Source of the DNA: CAJWPI01 sp964635015
GTDB lineage: Bacteria; Pseudomonadota; Gammaproteobacteria; Magnimaribacterales; Magnimaribacteraceae
Assembly: GCA_964635015.1 (NCBI GenBank)
Contig: CAZWMS010000026.1
Location: 1 to 22,280, forward strand
Direction: 5' to 3'
DNA: 22,280 nt
Shown: positions 16,210 through 22,280 of the stretch, one piece after another
Position numbering within the stretch: the first letter of the stretch is position 1
Layout of the letters: every line of letters starts with the position of its first letter
The notes under the pieces: model-generated
What the model saw: the letters and a program-made list of their open reading frames with translations, nothing else
Database searches by the model: none
Told to the model about the DNA's origin: nothing
Program-made: the position numbers and the translations under genes

Positions 16210-16286
16210 TGGTCGGGGCGGCCGGATTTGAACCGGCGACCACTAGACCCCCAGTCTAGTGCGCTACCAAACTGCGCCACGCCCCG
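16210..16286 (-). tRNA. tRNA-Pro (anticodon GGG)
   Basis: Complete cloverleaf on the minus strand. The acceptor arm CGGGGCG pairs with CGCCCCG, the D arm is GCGC/GCGC, the anticodon arm CTAGA/TCTAG encloses loop CTGGGGG with anticodon GGG, and the T arm GCCGG/CCGGC holds TTCAAAT. The discriminator is A and the CCA end is encoded (16212-16210). It lies eight bases after the merR stop, at the end of the ihfA-merR transcript, the usual gammaproteobacterial place for this tRNA. It reads CCC and CCU codons. Confidence 0.97.
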
Positions 16287-16294
16287 ATGTTTTT

Positions 16295-16633
16295 CTATTT
16301 CACAACTTTTTTTAGAACATTATGAAGTTCTTCTAGATCTTCTAAGATTTCTTCTTTTAATGAACCAATACTATCTTCATTTAGAGAAGAAAGATTTTTC
16401 TTGGCACCCGAAATAGTTAATCCCCTTTCATATAGTAAAATCCTAATTTTCCTAATTAATAAAATATCATCTCTTTTGTAATACCTTCTATTGCCTTTTT
16501 TAGTATGTGGATTTAGTGCAATGAACTCCTTCTCCCAAAATCTCAATGTATGAGGTTTAACTTTGCATAGCCCTGCAGCCTCACTGATAGAAAAATATTT
16601 TTTATCGGGTATTGAAGCTAATGTATTAACCAT
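16295..16633 (-). CDS. MerR-family transcriptional regulator
   Basis: Small DNA-binding protein of 112 residues. The winged helix-turn-helix is at the N-terminus (YFSISEAAGLCKVKPHTLRFWE, from residue 13), with the wing GNRRYYKRDDI at about 47-57 and a C-terminal dimerisation coiled coil from about 65 on. There is no C-terminal effector domain and no Cys pair for metals. It corresponds to the conserved MerR-like gene that follows ihfA in many Gammaproteobacteria; its targets are not established. Its ATG overlaps the ihfA stop by eight bases, showing translational coupling, and tRNA-Pro follows after eight bases. Confidence 0.9.
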   Translation of the reverse strand: MVNTLASIPDKKYFSISEAAGLCKVKPHTLRFWEKEFIALNPHTKKGNRRYYKRDDILLIRKIRILLYERGLTISGAKKNLSSLNEDSIGSLKEEILEDLEELHNVLKKVVK

Positions 16634-16922
16634 TATAGGTTGAAATTAATTTCCTTAATTTTTGACCCGCCCTAAAGGTTACTACTGTCCTTGCTGAAAT
16701 TTGTGCTGATTCACCAGTTTTAGGATTTCTGCCTGGTCTTTCATTTTTTTCAATTATTTCAAAATTACCAAAACCTGAAATTTTTACATCACCTTTACTT
16801 CTCAAACAAATTATTATTTCTTTAAAAAAACACTCTATAACATCTTTAGATTCAGATTTGTTCAAACCCATAGAATTATGTAAATAGTTTATTAAATCTT
16901 TTTTAGTTATTGTTTCGCTCAT
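16626..16922 (-). CDS. ihfA: Integration host factor, alpha subunit
   Basis: DNA-bending nucleoid protein of 98 residues that forms a heterodimer with IHF-beta. It shows the family core ISGFGNFEI (48-56), the beta-arm RPGRNPKTGE (62-71) whose Pro67 intercalates at the DNA kink, and VVTFRAGQKLRK near the end. The alpha rather than beta or HU assignment rests on the resemblance of the arm and of the C-terminus, and on the position after pheT. Its ATG overlaps the pheT stop as ATGA, so it is translationally coupled. It ends inside merR. Confidence 0.95.
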   Translation of the reverse strand: MSETITKKDLINYLHNSMGLNKSESKDVIECFFKEIIICLRSKGDVKISGFGNFEIIEKNERPGRNPKTGESAQISARTVVTFRAGQKLRKLISTYNG

Positions 16923-18958
16923 TCTGATCTAATCTTCGCTTTTAGTTTATCACTAAGAAAATTTACAATTTTTTCAACTTTAATATCTACTTCCTTTTCT
17001 CTTAATGTTCTATTTTTATCTTGCCAAATCAATGAAAATGCCAAACTTTTTTTATTATGTGGTATATTTTTCCCTTCGTAAACATCGAAAATTTTTAGAT
17101 AGGTTAAATTTTTACCTGCTTTTTTTCTAATTAATAACTCAACATCTTTACTAAGCAGACTCTTATCTACTAAGAAAGCAAGATCTCTCTGTATTACAGG
17201 AAATTTGGAATATTTTCTAAATTTTGGAGTCTTAGCTTCTCTTATCTTTTCGGTTAATATCTCAAATAAAAAGATATCTTGTTGTATATCATATTTTTCA
17301 GCTATTTTAGGATTAATTTCACCCAAATAACCTAATATTTTTTTCTCATTATTTAACTTCAATACAGAAGTTTTACCTGGATGGAGAAAGGGGTGAGAGT
17401 ATGGACTAAATGAAACATTTTGATTAAAAGTTGAAAAAAAAGTTTCTATATCTCCTTTCAAATCAAAAAAATCCACTTTAGAGGACTTCTCACTCCAAGT
17501 TAAATTGTTTCTATTGCCAGATATAAGTCCCCCTACCACTTTACTTTCAAGAATCTTTTTATTTGAAATCTTTTTAAAAACAGTTCCCACTTCAAATAGT
17601 TTAGTATCTTCGGTCCCTCTATTGGCATTAAAAATAAAACTAGAAAGCAAACCTGACCATAAATTTGATCTCATTACAGAAAGATGACTGGAAATAGGGT
17701 TGGTCAAACAAATAAGATTATCGGCTTCTTCTGTTAAAAGAGCTTCTTCTTTATCTATGAAAGAATAATTAATAACCTCGTTATAACCTAAATTCTTAAA
17801 GAAAGCTCTGATAGAGTTATCTTTCGTGTCTTTTATTTTATGAGGAAGTGCTTTAAGAGAATTTTGAGGTAAATTATCATAACCGACAAGTCTTGCTATT
17901 TCTTCTACGAGATCAGCTTCCTGACTTAAGTCAAACCTCCAAGAAGGAATAAAAGTATTTAGGATTTTATCTTTAAGTATAGGTTTAAGACCAAGTCTAT
18001 TAAGCATCTTTTTTATAACTCCTTTCGATAAATTTGTACCAAGAAGATCATTTATCCTAGCAGGATTTAAAGACACTTTTCTTTCTTTTGGTATAAAAGA
18101 CACCTTCTTAAACTCTTGGATCTCTCCAAATTTTCCCCCTAAAGTTTCACCAATCAAGTTACTGGCTCTTTGAATTGCAAACCTTTGAAGATTATAGTCA
18201 ACACCTCTTTCAAACCTTATGGAAGCTTCTGTATGGAAACCAAATAATCTAGCCTTTCCTCTTATTACTTTGGGCGTAAAGAAGGCACTTTCTAAAAAGA
18301 TAGATTTAGTATCTTTGCTAACTCCACTTGCCAATCCACCAATAATTCCTCCTAAAGCAATGGGTTTCTTAGTGTCAGCTATAAGTAAACAATCTTTATT
18401 AAGGCAAATATTTTCTTCATTTAAAGCAGTAAGTTTTTCTTTCTCTTTAGCAAATCTTACAATCAAATTACCATCTATTTTCTCACTATCAAAGGCATGT
18501 AATGGCTGGCCTAATTCTAAAAGTACATAATTCGTAATATCTACTATAGGATCAATAGACCTAACATCACTTAATTTCAGCCTCTCTTTTATTAAAGGAG
18601 GAGTCTCCTTTTTTAGATCTAACTCATCTATATACCTACCTAGGTATCTTGGACATTCTTTGTGAACCGATACTTTGAAAGGACTCTTAACTTGAGGTTT
18701 GATCTGATATGTAGCTGGAATTTTTAATTTAATATCGTAGAAAGCTGATAAATCTCTTGCAATCCCTAAAATGCTGAAGCAGTCACCTCTATTTGGTGTA
18801 ATATCAAGTTTTATAACAGCATCTGTTCCAGTTATTTTAGATGTGTAAGTTGTGAAGTTATCTACTTCTATACCTAGCATAGTCATCTGATTACAAAGCT
18901 CTTCTGTAGAAATATTAATGTCCAAAAGTTCTTTAAGCCAATTTTCACTAAATTGCAT
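16919..18958 (-). CDS. pheT: Phenylalanyl-tRNA synthetase beta subunit lacking the tRNA-binding domain
   Basis: Beta chain of the (alpha-beta)2 PheRS that charges tRNA-Phe. The protein is 679 residues, about 115 shorter than the usual 795. The N-terminal B1 part (MQFSENWLKELL to MLGIEVD, ending near 33) is followed at once by the IKLDITPNRGDC segment (about 49-60), which lies near residue 159-169 in the E. coli protein. The whole EMAP/OB-fold tRNA-binding domain (B2) is therefore absent. The B3/B4 editing region (CPRYLGR, about 102-108), B5, the catalytic-like B6/B7 (SWRFDLSQEADLVEE) and the C-terminal anticodon-binding FDX-ACB domain are all present. The start is the ATG at 18958, five bases after pheS and behind AGGT, not the TTG one codon earlier. 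It is coupled to ihfA. Confidence 0.94.
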   Translation of the reverse strand: MQFSENWLKELLDINISTEELCNQMTMLGIEVDNFTTYTSKITGTDAVIKLDITPNRGDCFSILGIARDLSAFYDIKLKIPATYQIKPQVKSPFKVSVHKECPRYLGRYIDELDLKKETPPLIKERLKLSDVRSIDPIVDITNYVLLELGQPLHAFDSEKIDGNLIVRFAKEKEKLTALNEENICLNKDCLLIADTKKPIALGGIIGGLASGVSKDTKSIFLESAFFTPKVIRGKARLFGFHTEASIRFERGVDYNLQRFAIQRASNLIGETLGGKFGEIQEFKKVSFIPKERKVSLNPARINDLLGTNLSKGVIKKMLNRLGLKPILKDKILNTFIPSWRFDLSQEADLVEEIARLVGYDNLPQNSLKALPHKIKDTKDNSIRAFFKNLGYNEVINYSFIDKEEALLTEEADNLICLTNPISSHLSVMRSNLWSGLLSSFIFNANRGTEDTKLFEVGTVFKKISNKKILESKVVGGLISGNRNNLTWSEKSSKVDFFDLKGDIETFFSTFNQNVSFSPYSHPFLHPGKTSVLKLNNEKKILGYLGEINPKIAEKYDIQQDIFLFEILTEKIREAKTPKFRKYSKFPVIQRDLAFLVDKSLLSKDVELLIRKKAGKNLTYLKIFDVYEGKNIPHNKKSLAFSLIWQDKNRTLREKEVDIKVEKIVNFLSDKLKAKIRSE

Positions 18959-18963
18959 CAAAT

Positions 18964-19941
18964 CTACCTAAACTGTCTAAGAAATCTAATATCATTCTGA
19001 AAGAAATCTCTTAAATCAGAGATTTCATATTTCAATAAAGCAAGTCTTTCTGGACCAAGTCCAAAAGCAAATGCAGGAAAACTCTTCACATCTACTCCTG
19101 CCATTTTTAATACGTTAGGATGAACCATTCCACAACCCATAACCTCTAACCAACCTTTCTTCCATTTAATATCTACCTCTGCAGAAGGTTCAGTAAAGGG
19201 AAAATATGAAGGTCTAAATCTTAATTCAACATCTTCATTAAAAAAATTAACAAGAAAATCTTTTATCAGACCTTTCAGAGTTGCAAATGAAACCCCCTTT
19301 TCTACAACCAAACCTTCTATATTGTGGTACATAGGTGTGTGGGTAAGATCTGAATCTTTTCTATATACCTTACCAGGACAAATTATTCGAATAGGAGGTT
19401 TCTCCTTTTCCATTGTTCTTATTTGTACTGGAGATGTATGTGTTCGAAGTAACAAGCCATTATCTAGATAAAAAGTATCGTGCATATCTTTAGCTGGATG
19501 ATCTGAAGGGATATTTAGGGCTTCGAAATTATAATAATCACTTTCTACCTCTGGTCCCGAAGTTATTTGAAAGCCTAATCCCTCAAAAAAATTACTTACT
19601 TCCTTTATAACAGTTGTAATTGGATGAGAAGTCCCCGTAGGCTTAGTTCGACCGGGTAATGTAATGTCTATCTTTTCTTCTTTTTCTTTTTTAAATGCAC
19701 TTTGTTCTTTAAAAGTATTATTTTTAAGCCTATAAATCTCTATAAGCTCTAATTTTAAATGATTAAGGGTTGTGCCAAGCTTTCTTCTTTTTTCTGTAGG
19801 AAGTGTTTTTAGGGTTTTTAGTAGGTTGCCTATTTCTCCCTTTTTACCTAAGTATATTTTTTGAGCTTTGTCTAACTGCTTTAAATTCTTAGAATTTTTT
19901 AAGGCAATTATAGCTTTTTTTCTAAGTACTGAAATTTCCAA
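18964..19941 (-). CDS. pheS: Phenylalanyl-tRNA synthetase alpha subunit
   Basis: Catalytic chain of PheRS, 325 residues, near the family's 327. An N-terminal coiled coil with YLGKKGEIG (30-38) is followed by the class II core: motif 1 around HPITTVIKEV, motif 2 GKVYRKDSDLTHTPMYHNIEG and motif 3 FGLGPERLALLKY. The phenylalanine-pocket segment FAFG is present. The only suitable start is a TTG at 19941, since an in-frame TAA lies three codons upstream and E. coli PheS has the same N-terminal length. AGAGATAAAG precedes it. A TATAAT on the minus strand at 19973-19968 may start a pheST transcript, but no good -35 is seen. It follows rplT by 71 bases. Confidence 0.95.
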   Translation of the reverse strand: MEISVLRKKAIIALKNSKNLKQLDKAQKIYLGKKGEIGNLLKTLKTLPTEKRRKLGTTLNHLKLELIEIYRLKNNTFKEQSAFKKEKEEKIDITLPGRTKPTGTSHPITTVIKEVSNFFEGLGFQITSGPEVESDYYNFEALNIPSDHPAKDMHDTFYLDNGLLLRTHTSPVQIRTMEKEKPPIRIICPGKVYRKDSDLTHTPMYHNIEGLVVEKGVSFATLKGLIKDFLVNFFNEDVELRFRPSYFPFTEPSAEVDIKWKKGWLEVMGCGMVHPNVLKMAGVDVKSFPAFAFGLGPERLALLKYEISDLRDFFQNDIRFLRQFR

Positions 19942-20012
19942 ATTTCTTTATCTCTATAAAAATTACTATTATAGATACAATCTGCCTAAGGTGGAGTAAG
20001 AATAAAAAAAAT

Positions 20013-20372
20013 TTAAGCAGCTAAATTAGATTTAGCCTTTTCTGCTATTAAACTAAATACTTCTTTATCATTTACTGCTAAATCAGCTAAAGTCTTTCTG
20101 TCTAACTTTATGTCTGCCTTTTTTAATCCTGAAATTAATTTACTATAGGAAAGGCCGTTTTCTCTTGCAGCGGCATTTATCCTAATAATCCACAAAGATC
20201 TGAATAAACTCTTCTTCTTTCTTCTATCCCTGTAAGCATATTGACCAGAACGCATTACAGCTTGCTTAGCAACTTTATAAGTTCTGCTTCTTGCCCCTCT
20301 ATAGCCTTTAGCTTGTCTCAGAATCTTTTTGTGACGTCGCCTAGCTTGTACACTTTTTTTTACTCTTGACAT
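20013..20372 (-). CDS. rplT: 50S ribosomal protein L20
   Basis: Early-assembly 23S rRNA-binding protein of 119 residues, the usual size. The very basic N-terminal extension (RRRHKKILRQAKGYRGARS) and the globular domain with SLWIIRINAAARENGLSYS are diagnostic. In enterics L20 represses its own operon; no pseudoknot could be assigned here by eye. It starts 16 bases after rpmI with an ATG, and is part of the infC-rpmI-rplT unit. Confidence 0.97.
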   Translation of the reverse strand: MSRVKKSVQARRRHKKILRQAKGYRGARSRTYKVAKQAVMRSGQYAYRDRRKKKSLFRSLWIIRINAAARENGLSYSKLISGLKKADIKLDRKTLADLAVNDKEVFSLIAEKAKSNLAA

Positions 20373-20388
20373 AATATTTTAGTCTCAG

Positions 20389-20586
20389 TTATGAATTAAC
20401 TCTTATCATCTTTTTAACCTTCTTTTGATCCCCCTTGGATACTGAAGTAGTTCCTCTTAGCTGCCTTTTTCTTTTAGTAGACATCTTTGTAAGAATATGA
20501 CTTTTATTTGATTTCTTCCTCTTGAGCCCACCTCCAGTCTTTTTAAACCTTTTGCTTGCACCTCTATGGGTCTTTAACTTTGTCAC
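20389..20586 (-). CDS. rpmI: 50S ribosomal protein L35
   Basis: Small basic ribosomal protein of 65 residues, the family length. KTHRGASKRFKKTGGG near the N-terminus and KRKRQLRG in the middle match L35. The start is a GTG with GGAGG nine bases upstream. It lies 17 bases after infC and 16 before rplT, as in other bacteria. Confidence 0.96.
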   Translation of the reverse strand: MTKLKTHRGASKRFKKTGGGLKRKKSNKSHILTKMSTKRKRQLRGTTSVSKGDQKKVKKMIRVNS

Positions 20587-20603
20587 TTACTTTATCCTCC
20601 GAA

Positions 20604-21143
20604 CTATTTTTTATTTGGTGCCATTAACATAACCAACTGACGTCCCTCAAGTACAGGAAGTTGTTCAACATTTGCAAAACCAGATAAATCGAATTCTACC
20701 CTTTTCAAAAGTTCCATACCTATTTCTTGATGTGTTATTTCTCTTCCTCTAAACCTTAAAGTAACTTTAGCTTTATCTCCATTCTCTAAGAAGTTTTTTA
20801 TTTTATTAACTTTAATTTGATAATCATTTTCTTCTGTAACTGGTCTAAATTTAATTTCCTTTATGTTTACTCTCTTTTGTTTTTTCTTAGAAGCAGCTTT
20901 TTGTTTCTTAGCTTTAAAAACATGTTTTCCATGATCCATTAATCTACATACAAGAGGGTTGCCATCTTTTGCCATTTGTACTAAATCTAAAGAAGACTCC
21001 TCTGCTTTTCTTAAAGCTTCTTCAAGTTTTATGATACCCAGTTGATCTCCTGACTCTCCTATCAATCTAATTTCCTCAGCTTTAATTTCCCTATTAATAG
21101 GAAGTCTCTTAGTTGATCTATTGTTAAATTTCTTTATTGCTAT
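20604..21143 (-). CDS. infC: Translation initiation factor IF-3 (AUA start)
   Basis: Initiation factor that binds the 30S subunit and checks the start codon and initiator tRNA. A 153-residue product from the TTG at 21065 would lack the first part of the N-domain. The frame continues upstream for 26 codons with typical IF3 sequence (INREIKAEEIRLIGE), reaching an ATA at 21143-21141 with AAGGAG six bases before it. No ATG or GTG occurs in that stretch. The full product is 179 residues, against 180 in E. coli. Rare AUU/AUA/AUC starts are known for infC and let IF3 repress itself, so the same control is likely. The N-domain, basic linker (KAKKQKAASKKKQKR) and C-domain (EIKFRP...RFRGREITHQ) are intact. 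It follows thrS by 19 bases. Confidence 0.93.
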   Translation of the reverse strand: MAIKKFNNRSTKRLPINREIKAEEIRLIGESGDQLGIIKLEEALRKAEESSLDLVQMAKDGNPLVCRLMDHGKHVFKAKKQKAASKKKQKRVNIKEIKFRPVTEENDYQIKVNKIKNFLENGDKAKVTLRFRGREITHQEIGMELLKRVEFDLSGFANVEQLPVLEGRQLVMLMAPNKK

Positions 21144-21162
21144 GAGTTTCTCCTTATTTGAA

Positions 21163-22260
21163 TTAAATATTTTTCTTTGATTCTATTTCTTTAATCATTT
21201 TTTTTACAAAGTTTTCAAGAGGCATTTCTCCTAGATCTTTGCCCCCACGTGCACGAACCGATATGGTTTTCGATTTTGACTCCTTATCACCTACAACAAG
21301 CAAATAAGGAATTTTATGCATAGAGTGATCGCGAATTTTATAAGTGATTTTCTCATTCCTCAAGTCACTTTGTGCTCTAAATCCCTTTTTTATTAAAAAA
21401 TCTCTTATTTCAAGACTATATTCTTTATGTTTTTGACTAATATTGAGAATCATTATTTGGATAGGAGAAAGCCAAACAGGAAAAGCGCCAGCATAATGTT
21501 CTATTAAAATTCCTATAAATCTCTCAAAAGATCCTAATGTTGCTCTATGAAGCATTATGGGTGTTGCCTTATCTCCATTGATTGTTACATATTGAGCTCC
21601 CAATCGTCCTGGCGTAGAAAAATCAACCTGAATAGTTCCGCATTGCCAAACCCTGCTAAGTGAATCTCTTAAATTAAATTCAATTTTAGGTCCATAGAAT
21701 GCTCCTTCTCCAGGTAATAACTCCCAATCAATTTTCTTTTTTTCTAAAACATTCTCAAGGCTTTTCTCGGCTTTGTCCCAAATTACATCTTCTCCCACTC
21801 TTAATTCTGGACGAGTAGCCATCTTTACTATGATTTCATCAAAGCCAAAATCTTTATAAATTTCTACCACCATATCTATAAATTTAGAAACTTCTTCAGC
21901 AACTTGGCTATCAGTACAGAAAATATGGGCATCGTCCTGAGTAAAACTTCTTACTCTCATCAATCCATGTAAAGTTCCTGAAGGCTCATCTCTAGTGCAG
22001 GATCCAAATTCAGATAATCTCAAAGGAAGTTCTTTGTAACTTCTTAAGCCTTGTTTAAAGATTTGAACATGTCCAGGACAGTTCATTGGTTTAAGAGCAT
22101 ATTCTCTAGATTCGGATCTTGTTCTAAACATGCCTTGAGCAAATTTTTCTGTATTAGCTATAACCTCTTCTTGCTGATAATAATTATCAATTAATTCAGC
22201 AGCGTCTTTATAGGCATTTTTCAGTTGAGCTTTTAGAGAATTTGTTTGTATATTGTCCAT
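21163..22260 (-). CDS. thrS: Threonyl-tRNA synthetase, N-terminally incomplete
   Basis: Class II synthetase that charges tRNA-Thr; only 365 residues are seen, against about 640 normally. From about residue 38 it matches ThrS well: zinc ligands Cys61 (MNCPGH), His112 (DDAHIF) and His238 (MLHRA), motif 2 FGSCTRDEPSGTLHG with Arg90, motif 3 LGSFERFIG with Arg247, and the C-terminal anticodon-binding domain. The TGS domain, the editing domain and class II motif 1 are not encoded. The first 37 or so residues do not look like the expected GHW-containing segment. An ATG at 22260 is the first seen start, but the frame stays open through the remaining 20 bases, a T-run/A-run sequence that may be a contig end. 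Treat the start as undetermined. Confidence 0.85.
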   Translation of the reverse strand: MDNIQTNSLKAQLKNAYKDAAELIDNYYQQEEVIANTEKFAQGMFRTRSESREYALKPMNCPGHVQIFKQGLRSYKELPLRLSEFGSCTRDEPSGTLHGLMRVRSFTQDDAHIFCTDSQVAEEVSKFIDMVVEIYKDFGFDEIIVKMATRPELRVGEDVIWDKAEKSLENVLEKKKIDWELLPGEGAFYGPKIEFNLRDSLSRVWQCGTIQVDFSTPGRLGAQYVTINGDKATPIMLHRATLGSFERFIGILIEHYAGAFPVWLSPIQIMILNISQKHKEYSLEIRDFLIKKGFRAQSDLRNEKITYKIRDHSMHKIPYLLVVGDKESKSKTISVRARGGKDLGEMPLENFVKKMIKEIESKKNI

Positions 22261-22280
22261 TTTTTTTCCGAAAAAAAAAT

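Noticed and set aside
16210..16286. tRNA-Pro as an attachment site for an integrated element.
   Set aside because: No integrase, no repeated tRNA 3' end elsewhere in the window, and normal housekeeping synteny on the upstream side.
16195..16416. 73-codon plus-strand open frame.
   Set aside because: It runs antisense through tRNA-Pro and into merR and encodes nothing protein-like.

Overview
The window looks like a piece of the chromosome of a low-G+C marine gammaproteobacterium, possibly of the SAR86 type. This rests on by-eye protein resemblance to gammaproteobacterial families, AT-rich DNA (roughly one third G+C), dense packing, and the gene order thrS-infC-rpmI-rplT-pheS-pheT-ihfA-merR-tRNA-Pro, which is typical of Gammaproteobacteria. 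The exact clade is an inference. No phage, insertion sequence, integrase or CRISPR array was seen.

Layout from left to right. (1) 35-3078, minus strand: guaB-guaA, the two steps from IMP to GMP. (2) 3155-4402, plus strand: a major-facilitator transporter, divergent from guaB and ending convergently on a five-gene minus-strand cluster. (3) 4399-8404, minus: fumC, a pterin-carbinolamine dehydratase, queC, queE and an alpha/beta hydrolase (first to last transcribed). (4) 8497-9309, plus: a class II aldolase/adducin-fold protein with a good promoter. (5) 9336-13414, minus: a compact cluster of acyl-CoA carboxylase carboxyltransferase, lipoprotein type-B carboxylesterase and a DsbA-fold HCCA-isomerase-like protein. 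It is divergent from an acyl-CoA dehydrogenase (13512-14726, plus), and a 16-bp perfect palindrome lies between them. (6) 14723-15936, minus: an SDR dehydrogenase and a hotdog thioesterase. (7) 15937-16209: a non-coding interval with a plausible promoter and a strongly structured, apparently bistable RNA just ahead of the SDR gene. (8) 16210-22260, minus: tRNA-Pro(GGG) and the translation cluster back to a shortened thrS at the window edge.

How the parts work together: the housekeeping blocks serve purine, queuosine, TCA-cycle and translation functions. The 9.3-15.9 kb block has the enzyme classes expected for uptake-side ester cleavage followed by CoA-thioester catabolism (esterase, carboxyltransferase, acyl-CoA dehydrogenase, SDR, thioesterase). 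The substrate cannot be read from sequence.

The most notable points are: the bistable leader/sRNA candidate at about 15960-16166; a PheT that appears to lack the whole tRNA-binding (EMAP/OB-fold, B2) domain; infC starting at an AUA codon behind a strong Shine-Dalgarno, 26 codons upstream of the first conventional start; a ThrS without TGS, editing and motif 1 regions at the window edge, which may be an assembly effect; an SDR whose catalytic Tyr is Ser; and the palindromic operator between the carboxyltransferase and acyl-CoA dehydrogenase genes.
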